Part shown: piece after piece, positions 1 through 8,589 of the stretch
Layout: each line of letters starts with the position of its first letter
Numbering within the stretch: the stretch's first letter is position 1
The notes under the pieces: generated by a model
The model's input: only the letters and a program-made list of their open reading frames with translations
Databases searched by the model: none
What the model was told of the DNA's origin: nothing
NCBI GenBank assembly: GCA_031415055.1
Contig: JANOQZ010000031.1
Coordinates: 3,077-67,076 of the forward strand
Direction: 5' to 3'
DNA: 64,000 nucleotides
DNA from: JANMOK01 sp031415055
GTDB taxonomy: Bacteria; Pseudomonadota; Alphaproteobacteria; Rhodobacterales; Rhodobacteraceae
Program-made: the position numbers and the translations under genes

Positions 1-227
1 CCAACCACCAGCTGGACACGATCGAAGACATCATCGATTCGGGCAGCTGGGTGGAACTGCGCAGCTTCATCGAAGCAAATCCGCGCCTGCTGCGCGGCGA
101 CGACGCGCTGGCCGTCTTGCTGCGCGAATTCATGTTGGCAGCGTCGAGCCTCTATGCCTGGCTGACCTTTGATCCTGCGATGTTTCCCGATCTCGCCATG
201 GTCGACCGGGCGCAAGCGATTTATTGA
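1..227 (+). CDS. 3' end of an unidentified protein (5' end outside the window)
   Basis: An open frame enters from the left edge (first complete codon at base 3) and stops with TGA at 225-227, giving about 74 residues. The tail is mixed helical and acidic, with no signal peptide, membrane segment or recognised motif. It points the same way as the two glycosyltransferase genes and lies about 65 bases before them, so it may belong to the same surface-polysaccharide or glycosylation cluster. That is inference from position only. Confidence 0.6.
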   Translation, partial: NHQLDTIEDIIDSGSWVELRSFIEANPRLLRGDDALAVLLREFMLAASSLYAWLTFDPAMFPDLAMVDRAQAIY

Positions 228-291
228 ACAAACATTGGGTGTCGTTGAGGGTTCTGGAATTCTGAAGTGAGGGTCGATCATTCGCCTGGCA

Positions 292-1293
292 GTGGTATTT
301 GAACCAAGATTTCGCGGCGGCACGTCAACAGCCCTGATCCGTGAACTTGCCGAACTTGTGCAGATCGCTGACGTTTCAGTGGTCGGCATCAGGTCGCAGA
401 TGTTTGGCGACAGCCCTGCCAATCCGGCTCTGCTTGCCGAAATTGATCGGCTTGGGCTGCGTATGGAATGGGCATCGGACCGGGTGACGGCGGACGTCAT
501 TATCCTGCACAACCCGCTGTTTTTGAAATTCCAGTCCAACCTTGGTGTGCGACTTGTCTGCCGAAAGCTGATTGTGGTGACGCATGAGAACTTTCTGCTG
601 CCCAGCGGGAGTGAAGCTTTCGACGTTGCGAAATGCCTGTCCGCGATTGAACGGGCGACGATTTGCGCCAGCAGGGTTTTGGCCCCGGTGTCCGATCGCA
701 ACCGGCAGATTGTGCAGGCTTGGGTTGAGCAAAACGATGCGGACTGGAACTTGGCCGAGCAAAACTGGATCAACATCTGTGACAACGAGATTGTGGCGCC
801 GACCCCGTTCCCGCGCGACAGGCGCGGTCGTCATTCACGGCCGGAACTGGAAAAGTTTCCCGGATTTGCCGATTTGCGAACTATGTTCCCTGAAACGGCA
901 GAGTATTGCGGCATCATGGGCGGGGATCAGTTAGGCGGCCCGGATAAACCAAACAACTGGGATTTGATCCCGTTCAACGGGAAGCCAGTTGCAAAATTCT
1001 TGAATGATGTCGATTTTTTTGTGTATTTCACTAATCCGCACTGGAGTGAAAGTTTTGGTTTGGTTTTGGCGGAAGCCGTGGCGGCGGGAAAACTAGTCAT
1101 AACTGACCCGGCCTGCGCACTAACGTTTGGCCAAGGCGTCATTGGAATCACAGTGGGCGAAGTAGGTACCTGTGTGGCACATCACATTCTGAATCCGGAA
1201 CGCTATGGCGACAAAGTGCGGCGTGCGCAGGCCGGACTAGCAACTTTTTCGGGTAAAAACTTCGAGGACGCGGTCCTTGAGATGATCGGCTGA
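292..1293 (+). CDS. Glycosyltransferase-like protein (GT-B type)
   Basis: A 333-residue protein resembling GT-B glycosyltransferases. The N-terminal half has alternating beta/alpha segments. The C-terminal half carries a segment around residues 250-275 (YFTNPHWSESFGLVLAEAVA) matching the acidic nucleotide-sugar-binding E-x7-E region of family 4/1 enzymes, followed by a GKLVITDPA strand. The frame could begin at GTG 292 or slightly upstream with a rare ATT/ATC after the GTGAGGG at 267-273, since IRLAVVFEP reads like a natural glycosyltransferase N-terminus. The gene ends 9 bases before the next one, so they are probably co-transcribed. Donor and acceptor cannot be read from sequence. Confidence 0.75.
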   Translation: MVFEPRFRGGTSTALIRELAELVQIADVSVVGIRSQMFGDSPANPALLAEIDRLGLRMEWASDRVTADVIILHNPLFLKFQSNLGVRLVCRKLIVVTHENFLLPSGSEAFDVAKCLSAIERATICASRVLAPVSDRNRQIVQAWVEQNDADWNLAEQNWINICDNEIVAPTPFPRDRRGRHSRPELEKFPGFADLRTMFPETAEYCGIMGGDQLGGPDKPNNWDLIPFNGKPVAKFLNDVDFFVYFTNPHWSESFGLVLAEAVAAGKLVITDPACALTFGQGVIGITVGEVGTCVAHHILNPERYGDKVRRAQAGLATFSGKNFEDAVLEMIG

Positions 1294-1302
1294 GGGCAGA
1301 AA

Positions 1303-3369
1303 ATGATCCTCGTCGAACCTGTGCAAAATGGTGCCGCAACTTTTGCAGATGCAGTCACGCTCGCTGGTCAGGTCGTGGCTCTGGGCCATAAGGTAGTCAT
1401 CCGTGCGGAGCGGTTGCCTGAGGGGCTGCACACAAGAGATAAATACGAGGCTTTGTCGTTATTGCGGGAAAAAGAGTTCGGCCCGGTTTCGGCGATGTTG
1501 GTAATTGGTGGGCAGTCTGCGGACGATATCGGACTTCAGTCCTTGCGCCGGGTCGCGTTGCGCGACGACGCCCCGGTTATAGTCTTTGGCCAATTCAATG
1601 ATCGGCAAGCAAACTTGGCTGCAATGGCAAAGATCGCCTACGTCACTGGGCGTGAACCTACCTGTGTTGATCTGACGGGGAGGCCCGATCTCGCTGTCGA
1701 GGGGCAAGCCTGTCCGTCTTTCGGCGTTGTCGCTCCTATGACCAAGCGACCATTTCTGCAGGACCTGCCGCCGGTGTTGGTCTGGTTGGCCGATACCGAC
1801 GCCTCCGTTCGACGTCCTTGGGACGGCCTGTTTCATTCACGGTTGATAACTCCCGTAGTTTTGACGCCAGCTCGCAACAAAGAGGATTGGTTGCACCCGG
1901 GAGCCGTGGGTCGACAGATTTATCACTTGGGCGAAATGTCACCCTCAGACATGTCGCGCTTTTCAAATATTCTGGTTATTGCCAGCAACATCGGCACGGA
2001 ATCACGAGTTTTGTGCCTCATAAATAATGTGACCGTAAGTGGTGGCATTGTGATTGACGCTACGGAGTCGGGCAGCCTCTCGCGACTTGACCTACCGGTA
2101 ATTCGCGGGCCGGCTGACCCCGGTTTCCTACACGATTTCCTACGTGACGCAGTGCTGCCAAATTTGACGGGACTGCAAGCCGAGTTGGCGGCGTCGCCTT
2201 TTCGCCAAAGGGTCGATTTGGCGCAGTTTCTAGCGGAAAATGGCGTTTCTGCGCCTGGTCAAACGGTGGTGAGTCCGCGAAAGGTCGACCGGAAACGATC
2301 CCGGTCAGTTCTCTTCTTGCCGACGAACGGCATTGGTATGGGTCACGCGCGGCGATGTTCCCTTTTGGCGACGGCAATGCTTGGTTCAGGAATCAGGTCC
2401 ACCTTTGCCGCTTTTGCGAGCTGCGGCCCGATGATTGCAACTGGCGGATTCGACTGGGCGCCGCTGGTCGCAAAATCTCGCCTGCATGAGCAGGAAAACG
2501 CTTATGACATTGTCAATTCTGGAAGACTAAACGGACTGTTGGCCGGGTGCGACGTTTTCGTATTCGACGGCGCTTCGGTTTATGACTCCGTCGTGCGCAG
2601 CATTCTCCGCTCGGGCGTCCCGGCAGTTTGGGTCAGGCGCGGGCTCTGGCCGACGATGCAGGACAATTCCGTGGCTTTGGATCGGAGCAAAGTATTTGCC
2701 CGCATCATTATCCCCGGCGAAGCATTCGCCGAACTCAATTTCCGCTATTCGGACGGGCCAAGGCATTTCCCGGTCGGTCCGGTGGTGCAGCGTGTTGGTG
2801 ATAATACGGCTGCCGTGCGCAAGGCTCTTGTTGAGCGGTTAGGCATCAAATTCGGACAACTGGTTGTGACCATGCTCGGCGGCGGCGTGGCTACTGATAT
2901 GTCCGCACAGGTGCAGACCGTCTGCGCGGCAGTAGAGCAGCGTAGGGGTGTCCTGCACCTGATCCTCGTCTGGCCCGGTTCCGTGGTGCCACCGGTCTGG
3001 CACATGTGGCAACGCAGCCGGGTGGTGATGACAAGCCACGCTTCGGTCCTCGCCGCCGCAAGCGATTTCATCATTTCGGCCGCCGGGTATAATTCCTTTC
3101 ACGAAGCCATGTACAACCGGATTCCGGCAATCTTTGTGCCGCAAGATGCCCCTTACTTGGACAACCAGTCCGCGCGCGCCGAGGCAGCGGCGACGCGCGC
3201 GGTTGCAGTTCATGTCGAAGCGGGCCGGCTGGGGGCGCTAGACCGGGAAATTTCGCGCTTTCTCGATCACGGCAAGGCCGCCGAAATCAAAGCGCGCCTA
3301 TCAGCGCTGGACTTGCCGCCGCCGGGCAACCGCGACGCTGCCGCCCGTATCCTGGAACTATTGCCATGA
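1303..3369 (+). CDS. Large glycosyltransferase-like protein with MurG/UGT-type C-terminal half
   Basis: A 688-residue protein. Residues 1 to about 330 resemble a degenerate GT-B-like module without clear catalytic motifs. Residues about 335-688 look like a complete GT28/UGT-type fold: an N-terminal GIGMGHARRC glycine/histidine loop typical of MurG- and YjiC-like enzymes, a MLGGGVATD strand-loop, and a C-terminal ISAAGYNSFHEAMYNRIPAI segment equivalent to the UDP-sugar-binding loop of that superfamily. ATG 1303 follows GAGGGCAG. The stop overlaps the next start (ATGA at 3366). The two-module layout suggests a fusion. Substrates are unknown, and a glycan or protein glycosylation role is inferred from the adjacent glycosyltransferase. 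Confidence 0.72.
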   Translation: MILVEPVQNGAATFADAVTLAGQVVALGHKVVIRAERLPEGLHTRDKYEALSLLREKEFGPVSAMLVIGGQSADDIGLQSLRRVALRDDAPVIVFGQFNDRQANLAAMAKIAYVTGREPTCVDLTGRPDLAVEGQACPSFGVVAPMTKRPFLQDLPPVLVWLADTDASVRRPWDGLFHSRLITPVVLTPARNKEDWLHPGAVGRQIYHLGEMSPSDMSRFSNILVIASNIGTESRVLCLINNVTVSGGIVIDATESGSLSRLDLPVIRGPADPGFLHDFLRDAVLPNLTGLQAELAASPFRQRVDLAQFLAENGVSAPGQTVVSPRKVDRKRSRSVLFLPTNGIGMGHARRCSLLATAMLGSGIRSTFAAFASCGPMIATGGFDWAPLVAKSRLHEQENAYDIVNSGRLNGLLAGCDVFVFDGASVYDSVVRSILRSGVPAVWVRRGLWPTMQDNSVALDRSKVFARIIIPGEAFAELNFRYSDGPRHFPVGPVVQRVGDNTAAVRKALVERLGIKFGQLVVTMLGGGVATDMSAQVQTVCAAVEQRRGVLHLILVWPGSVVPPVWHMWQRSRVVMTSHASVLAAASDFIISAAGYNSFHEAMYNRIPAIFVPQDAPYLDNQSARAEAAATRAVAVHVEAGRLGALDREISRFLDHGKAAEIKARLSALDLPPPGNRDAAARILELLP

Positions 3370-3776
3370 GCGAGGATCGCCGTAATGAAGTTATCCTGCG
3401 CATTTCGCCGCACGCGCCCGTTTCGCTCGATGCCGACCTAGCACCGTTTGATCCGATCAGCGCCGAGCCTGGCAAGGCATTGTTCCCCGGAACGCCGGGG
3501 CGCGAGATCAGCGCACGGTTGTTTGCGCCGATGACGTCGATCTGTTTTGGCGTCAGGGTGACAGCGGAAACCACTGATATTGCCGGTCTGGCGATGAAGA
3601 TTGGCCGGATGGCCTACGAGCGCGATGCGGTAGCAATTATCCTGTCGCATGTCGAGCGGTCCGGTCTGGAGCGCTTCGGTTTTCGCGTCGAGCGGGTGGC
3701 GGGTGAAACCGATCAGGAACGCGCCGAATGCGAGCAGGAACTGACGCGGTTCTGGAACATCGTCGTGGTGATCTAA
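3366..3776 (+). CDS. Hypothetical protein at the end of the glycosyltransferase cluster
   Basis: A 136-residue soluble protein that I do not recognise. It starts with ATG inside the stop codon of the preceding glycosyltransferase (ATGA overlap), which implies translational coupling. No signal peptide, membrane segment or cysteine motif is visible. It could be an accessory subunit or regulator of the cluster. A repeat element begins directly after its stop codon. Confidence 0.65.
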   Translation: MSEDRRNEVILRISPHAPVSLDADLAPFDPISAEPGKALFPGTPGREISARLFAPMTSICFGVRVTAETTDIAGLAMKIGRMAYERDAVAIILSHVERSGLERFGFRVERVAGETDQERAECEQELTRFWNIVVVI

Positions 3777-3880
3777 AGCATTGCGGAAAAAAGCGGCAAC
3801 CGGTTTTTCTGCCCGAAATGCGTAAATTCGACGCGTAAGAGTGGTTCGCGCGATTCTGACATCGCCCGAACGTCTCTACG
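3777..3880. repeat. Interspersed repeat, copy 1 (partner at 40.2 kb)
   Basis: The stretch starting AGCATTGCGG, running through AACCGGTTTTTCTGCCCGAA and ATGCGTAAATT, and ending near CGCCCGAACG resembles the stretch at 40194-40302 by eye. Shared cores are ACCGGTTTT, GCCCGAAATGCGTAAATT and a terminal CGNCCGAAC. Similar AACCGGTTTT-containing intergenic repeats are common in Alphaproteobacteria. It starts immediately at the stop of the upstream gene, so it may act as a transcript 3' end. Confidence 0.6.
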
Positions 3881-3982
3881 GGCTACAGAGTTGGCATCAA
3901 GTGCACATTTAGGCGATGCCGCAGTTCCGGACAACCGGGCGTTCGATAGTATCGACGCCTGGGTTCCTTCTTGGCGACAGCG

Positions 3983-4082
3983 AGAAATAGAACCGGTAAC
4001 TTTCGCCAGACGCAGCGCTTTCGCCGGTTCACGTCGGATTGCATTGCGCCCCGATTCAACCTCGGCGTAGCCGCCAATCGGG
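3983..4082 (-). pseudogene. Serine recombinase fragment 1
   Basis: The minus strand reads about 33 codons (GGYAEVESGRNAIRREPAKA and LRLAKVTGSIS). These match the segment FTEVESGRNANRPELAKA-HLAKVT of the recombinase remnant at 6.6 kb. Only this internal piece survives. The rest of the 3777-4126 interval holds the repeat above and no gene I can support. Confidence 0.6.
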
Positions 4083-4126
4083 TATGTGGATCCCGCGGCT
4101 GACCTGAGACCCGTTTCTCCTCCGGC

Positions 4127-5302
4127 CTAGCGTTCAATTGCGGCCTTGAAGGCGGAAAGGCTAGCCTCGATCATGTCCGCAGTGCCCGTCAGGCTGATCC
4201 GGAAATCCGCGGGCCGGTCGAAAAGCGTTCCCGGCATCACGAAGACACCCTGATCCGCCAGTCTGCGGGTGAAGGCAGCCGAGTCGCCGCCCGGCGCGCG
4301 CCCCCAGAGGTAGAATGTGCCTTGTGGCTTGGTCATGTGGTAGCCCCATTGCGTCAGTGCACCATGCAATCGGTCGCGCTTGCGCTGCAGCTCGCCGATG
4401 TCGATACTAATCTTTTCGAGATCGCCGACCGCATATTGCAACGGCGCATCGGGAAAGTTCCAGCCGTCACCGACCTGAGACGTCATCGCCGCCGCACGCA
4501 GGGCTTCCTTGTCGGCCTCGGGCATGGACGGACAGATCGCGAGGTAGCCGATGCGCAGGCCCGGCGCGAGCAGGATTTTGCCGTAGCTGTAGTCGATGAG
4601 CGTGTGGGAATAGACGGCGGCGGGGCTGGTAAAGCGCACGCCGTCGAAGCAGATGCGGCGGTAGGGTTCGTCAGAAAGGATGAAGATCGCGCGGCCAAGC
4701 TCATCTGATTTGCGGGTAAGCATGGCGGCCAGTTCTGCCAGACGTTCCCTGCTATAGATGACGCCCGTCGGATTGTGCGGGGTGTTGACGACCACGATCC
4801 GGGTGCGGGAGGTTATCGCGGCTTCGATGGCGGCCACGTCGAGGTCGAATGTTGCTTCGGCGAGCGGGACCGGAACCGGCACAGCGTTGCGGGCGCGCAA
4901 CATGGTGGCGTAGCAGAACCAGCCCGGCAGCGGGATGATGCATTCGTCGCCGGGGTCAAGCAACAGCGAAAAGGCGAGCGCGATCGCACCGAAGGCGCCC
5001 CGTGTCATCGCGATGTCTTCGGGGCGGAACTGCAGCCCAAGTTCAGCGCCATGGGCCTCGGCGATCACCGCGCGCGGTTCCTCTTCGCTAGTCTTGTAGG
5101 CGAACCAGTTCGGGCTTTTCGGCTCCATCCGAGCCTTGATCGCCGCCACCAAAGCAGGCAGCGGCATTTCATGTGGATTGCCGAAGGTGAGATCGGCGCG
5201 AACATCCTTGTCGTCGACGCCGTCACGATAGCTGCTGAAGAACTTGAAGACCGTATCGATGGCGTTAGCCGACGAAATCGCGCGTGCTGAGATTACACTC
5301 AT
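4127..5302 (-). CDS. PLP-dependent class I/II aminotransferase
   Basis: A 391-residue fold-type I aminotransferase. Visible motifs are NTPHNPTG (substrate-binding Asn/Pro), SDEPYRR (the Asp contacting the pyridine nitrogen and the Tyr), SYGKILLAPGLRIGY with the Schiff-base Lys, and a C-terminal DFRISLTG with the carboxylate-binding Arg. The length is normal for an AspC/AlaT-like enzyme. ATG 5302 has AGGAGTG just upstream. Substrate specificity cannot be assigned. It sits alone between recombinase and IS remnants, so it is probably accessory cargo. Confidence 0.88.
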   Translation of the reverse strand: MSVISARAISSANAIDTVFKFFSSYRDGVDDKDVRADLTFGNPHEMPLPALVAAIKARMEPKSPNWFAYKTSEEEPRAVIAEAHGAELGLQFRPEDIAMTRGAFGAIALAFSLLLDPGDECIIPLPGWFCYATMLRARNAVPVPVPLAEATFDLDVAAIEAAITSRTRIVVVNTPHNPTGVIYSRERLAELAAMLTRKSDELGRAIFILSDEPYRRICFDGVRFTSPAAVYSHTLIDYSYGKILLAPGLRIGYLAICPSMPEADKEALRAAAMTSQVGDGWNFPDAPLQYAVGDLEKISIDIGELQRKRDRLHGALTQWGYHMTKPQGTFYLWGRAPGGDSAAFTRRLADQGVFVMPGTLFDRPADFRISLTGTADMIEASLSAFKAAIER

Positions 5303-5534
5303 GGAATCACTCCTGAAGTCCCAGCAAATCTTAAGTCAGACGTCGCCAGAAAACCACAGTGGGCAACGGCGCGCGGAGAAAGGACCGAGACTAGCAAACG
5401 TGTTGATCGTTCTCAATGTAGCCTCGCTACCAGATTCCCGACATTCGACTCTCCCCAATTCCCACCCCGCGTTAGAATCCCCGCACACGCCGCAAAGCGC
5501 CCCCACGCTAACCCTCCCCCGCAGCGTGTTCAGA
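5303..5534. other. Intergenic region between aminotransferase and IS481 fragment
   Basis: About 230 bases with no supported gene. It carries the upstream region of the minus-strand aminotransferase and a C-rich stretch at 5460-5520 beside the IS end. Confidence 0.4.
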
Positions 5535-6250
5535 CTGGACACAAGGGTAACGGGTGTTTGGGGACATGGGTAACACATTTCATTTGGGTTTTAGGGTGAT
5601 GGTTTTGATGGAGTGGTGTCGGAAGTAGATTTTGAAGGTTTCCTCTGATTGGGTGGGTCTGAAGGCGATGTCTTTGCGTCGGAAGGCCTTGGGGACGCGA
5701 CAGGCGTGGCCTTTGAAGGAGACCCAGCCCTGCATCTGGACGCGGCGGATGATGTCGCCTTGTGCGAAGTCGAAGGGGTCGATGGCCTCGTGGAACTCGC
5801 GCGGACTGGGGTGGTAGCGCTCGATGGGCACCTGCATATTCAGCGCTTCATGCGGGCGTTGGGTATTGTAGATGTGCCGCCAATGATCGAGCGCCTTTGC
5901 GGCATGGGCGAGGTTGTCGAAGGGCGGACCAGAGAGGGCCTCGGCTTTCATCGAGCGGTGAAAGCGTTCGTCTTTGCCAAGGGTCTGGGGATGATAGGGG
6001 GTTGAATGGCCGATGCGGATGCCCTGCTCGATCAGAAACACCCCCAAGGGCGTGTAGGGCGATCCCGGTCCATCGCCCCAAGGGCTGCCATTGTCGGTCA
6101 TGATGCACAAGGGTAGGCCGTAGCGGCGGAAGGCTGCGGTCAGGTGCTCTTTCACACGCGCCGTTGTTTCATTGGCGCAGGCTGCAGTGACAAGGGCAAA
6201 GCGCGAATGATCGTCCAGCACCGTTAACGGGTGCAATCGCCCTGAGCGAC
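5535..6250 (-). pseudogene. IS481-family transposase, N-terminally truncated
   Basis: About 220 residues of an integrase-core transposase end at TGA 5580-5582. All three DDE residues are present: VLDDHSRF, MTDNGSPWG and LGKDERFHRSMK. The C-terminal NTQRPHEALN segment is typical of IS481. Full-length members run about 350 residues, so the helix-turn-helix N-terminus is missing. The break lies at about 6240, where the frame runs into a serine recombinase remnant. Downstream of the stop, GTTACCCATGTCCCC and GTTACCCTTGTGTCC (5538-5578, minus strand) look like the element's terminal repeat region. Confidence 0.8.
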
Positions 6251-6627
6251 ACATGCCCCGTGGCTCTGATATCAGCTACCACCGGCGCAAGGTCAGTTGC
6301 ATGGGCAGCAGCATTGGCTTCCGCCATGTCGCCGGCGAGGAAGCGCACGCCGAAACCGCGTAGTGTTGATAGGAACGCTGCATTCCTCGACAACAGATCC
6401 AGTTTGGCGACGACGAGAATGGAACAGGTGACTTTCGCCAGATGCGGGGCTTTGGCCAGTTCGGGCCGGTTTGCATTACGTCCCGACTCCACCTCGGTGA
6501 AGCGGCCCGTCAGAATTGCACCTTTTGCCGCCACATTCTTCCGGATCGCTTGGCGCTGCGCCTCCAAACCAAGGCCGCTGGCACCCTGCTTTGCGGTAAA
6601 GACACGCTCATAGGCGACGATCCGCAT
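6235..6627 (-). pseudogene. Serine recombinase (resolvase) remnant 2, catalytic Ser lost and internally deleted
   Basis: ATG 6627 opens with MRIVAYERVFTAKQ, clearly the resolvase N-terminus, usually Y-x-RVST-x-x-Q with the catalytic Ser in RVST. Here that position reads RVFT, so the nucleophile is Phe. The E/R region (ESGRNANRPELAKA) and KLDLLSRNAAF follow. The sequence then jumps from about residue 100 straight to DLAPVVADIRATGHVSLRAIA, a C-terminal segment that family members place some 50-60 residues later. It ends abruptly at the IS481 fragment. The protein should be inactive. Confidence 0.78.
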
Positions 6628-6909
6628 AAGAGGCGCGCTTCCCGTCACCTTTCCGCCTGCCTCCAACTTTTGGCCTGTCCGCGCTCCATCCATGCCAACT
6701 CACCCCAGTCCACACCTGCCTAACCTTCGTTGCGCAGCTGTGGACGGGTAAAGCATTGATTACAAATTAATTTGTCTGGAGTCGACGCCGATTGAACGAC
6801 AAGCTGGTCCGCCCGCTGTTCAGGTTGCCGCAAAGTGCCTTGCCGCAGTGTTTGCGAGCTGCCTCAGCTATCGTTCCGTGCCGCTCTTGGTTATCGCCAA
6901 GCGCTGTTC
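6628..6909. other. Region upstream of recombinase remnant
   Basis: About 280 bases without a supported gene. It includes an AT-rich patch at 6757-6776 that could hold the old recombinase promoter. Confidence 0.3.
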
Positions 6910-7104
6910 CTATACCCATTCGCCTTCACTCATCGGTTGGCCTTCCACCGCGATGATTGACCCGACGGTATAGCGGTCCAGCAATTCTTCGAGTTTCGAC
7001 CTTGCGCCATCCGCTCCGACGTTCTGGAGCGGAGTTGATACTTCGACTTCGCTCTTCTCGCGCCAACCGCCTTGGGTCTTGAGATAGAAGATCTTCGAGA
7101 CGGT
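6910..7104 (-). pseudogene. Gene fragment of unknown origin fused to IS3 OrfA remnant
   Basis: The minus strand keeps an open frame of about 65 codons ending at TAG 6910-6912, reading IFYLKTQGGWREKSEVEVST then a Leu/Glu-rich helix and a basic-acidic tail. IFYLKTQ-GWRE segments occur in small phage or plasmid helix-turn-helix proteins in my recollection, but I cannot name the family. It has no start of its own and abuts the truncated OrfA in another frame. Confidence 0.35.
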
Positions 7105-7106
7105 AT

Positions 7107-7325
7107 CGTCTCCGCGACCAGCCGCTTGAGCTTTGCGTTCTCTTCCTCAAGCTGCTTAAGGCGTCGGACATCCGACACGTCCATCCCGCCAAACTTGGCC
7201 TTCAGCTTGTAAAAACTGGCCGGGCTGAGCCCATGCTTGCGGCAAACCTCTGCCACAGTCAGCCCGGCTTCCTGCTCTTTGATCATGCCAATAATCTGCG
7301 TCTCAGTGAAACGGCTGTTTCGCAT
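7107..7325 (-). pseudogene. IS3-family (IS407-group-like) OrfA fragment
   Basis: ATG 7325 encodes MRNSRFTETQIIGMIKEQEA, the helix-turn-helix core GLTVAEVCRKHGLSPASFYK and the leucine-zipper start LKQLEEENAKLKRLV. This is the classic OrfA N-terminus, about 73 of 87 residues, and the sequence then diverges. OrfB is absent. The outer end of the element is visible upstream as TGACCTGCCCCCCGG on the minus strand (7377-7391). Confidence 0.78.
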
Positions 7326-7376
7326 TCGTCTGCTCCTTCAGGGTTGGGCAGACTCTGCATCAGACTGAGGGAACTT

Positions 7377-7391
7377 CCGGGGGGCAGGTCA
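7377..7391 (-). repeat. Terminal inverted-repeat end of the IS407-group fragment
   Basis: The minus strand reads TGACCTGCCCCCCGG inward, resembling the TGACCTG-CCCCGG tips of IS407-group elements. The opposite end is lost. Confidence 0.5.
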
Positions 7392-7519
7392 CACAGCGTC
7401 CATCCCGCATATCCCTTGGATTTAACGGCAATTTCCCGCCTCGGATGACCACGGAATCCAATTCCGAATAGGAAAGTGGCGGAGGGAACGAGACTGGCAT
7501 CGAACCTTCTCTGGGCAAA

Positions 7520-7860
7520 TCAACGACATTTGGCAACTAGCTGACGAGGCCCTAGGCGCTTCAGAATTGCCTCCACCTCAGCATTGAACTGCCGAACGAT
7601 CTCAGCGGCTGGCTGTGCGCATCGGACCTGACCCACGCCCCGGCCGGACCACATCGACATTGCTTTGGTGTCGCCTCCGAAATCGGCGTTTGCGTCGTCT
7701 ATTGACAACGGACAATCGGACTACGGATTTGGTGGCCCCGACAATATCCCCTTCACCGGGGCGGTGCCCATCGGCGATGCCGCGTGCTGCAACGACGGGC
7801 AACGGAGTCACGGCATCGACGACGGATGGTAAGCGCGACATCGTGAATCCATTGGAACTG
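7520..7860 (-). pseudogene. Nitronate monooxygenase remnant
   Basis: Two pieces of a 2-nitropropane dioxygenase/nitronate monooxygenase lie in order on the minus strand: VVDAVTPLPVVAARGIADG (FMN phosphate-binding region) and, in another frame, DDANADFGGDTKAMSMWSGRGVG followed by a QPAAEIVRQF tail. They are joined with a deletion and a frameshift. The N-terminal two thirds are missing. Not functional. Confidence 0.65.
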
Positions 7861-7890
7861 GAACAACCGCGAATTTGTGCAAGATAGACA

Positions 7891-8355
7891 TTACTCCGCC
7901 GCAAAGGCGACCGGAAACGTGTCTGGCGCGAGATTCTCCGTCGGCAACGCACGTGTATTGCGAAGGGCTTCAATCATAGTCCGCTTCGCGGTCAACTCGT
8001 CCGTTTTGACTTCGGGCGTGAAATAGGGCTTGGGCCTTTTCGTCGGCAGCAGACCGATATCGTCGAGCAGATGCGGAGAAAGACGCGAAAGTCGTGTGAC
8101 GCTTTCATGGAAAACCCGCTCGTCTTCGAGGTTTTTCCGGACAGCCCGAAATGTGTTTGCGAGCTGGGCTATCCGGACCTGCGAACGACGCACAGAACTG
8201 ATCAACGTATTCAACACCGAAAACACAGCGGCGCCTAGGCCAGATTCCCCGACATCGGCTTGATGTTTGTTCGGTTTTTGAAATTCACCCGAACTTGCAA
8301 TGTTCGGACGGTCAAGTTGGATCAGCAAGGTCACGGCGTCATATTGTGTGAGCAT
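7891..8355 (-). CDS. Hypothetical protein with DUF1127-like motif
   Basis: A 154-residue protein started by ATG 8355 with GGGGAG six bases upstream. Residues about 95-110 (VTRLSRLSPHLLDDIGL) match the signature of DUF1127/YjiS-like proteins (LSRLSD-x-LLADIGL), usually small proteins of 40-100 residues. This one has a longer N-terminal extension. Function unknown. It sits beside mobile-element debris and divergently from a Crp/Fnr gene. Confidence 0.6.
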   Translation of the reverse strand: MLTQYDAVTLLIQLDRPNIASSGEFQKPNKHQADVGESGLGAAVFSVLNTLISSVRRSQVRIAQLANTFRAVRKNLEDERVFHESVTRLSRLSPHLLDDIGLLPTKRPKPYFTPEVKTDELTAKRTMIEALRNTRALPTENLAPDTFPVAFAAE

Positions 8356-8589
8356 TTTCGTTCTCCCCTATGCAGGCCCGCGCTGAAGCGCAAATTGTCG
8401 GCCTATGGGAAGAAGATTGCAGATCCCGGTTCAACGTGCTGTTCCCTTGGGAACAACCTGGAAATTGATTGTGAAACCCGCTTGACCTAAAGATTGGATG
8501 TGTGGATGTCTGACTGATCTGCAAACAGTTTTCAAACGCATGCGGCGGTTGGCGTGCAGGTCGATTGCGTCGTTGTTTGGCGGGGTGAC

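Noticed and set aside
7465..7520. Possible tRNA 3' end on the minus strand (ends TCCGCCA, contains GGTTCGATGCC)
   Set aside because: The T-stem does not pair and no acceptor, D-arm or anticodon arm can be built upstream.
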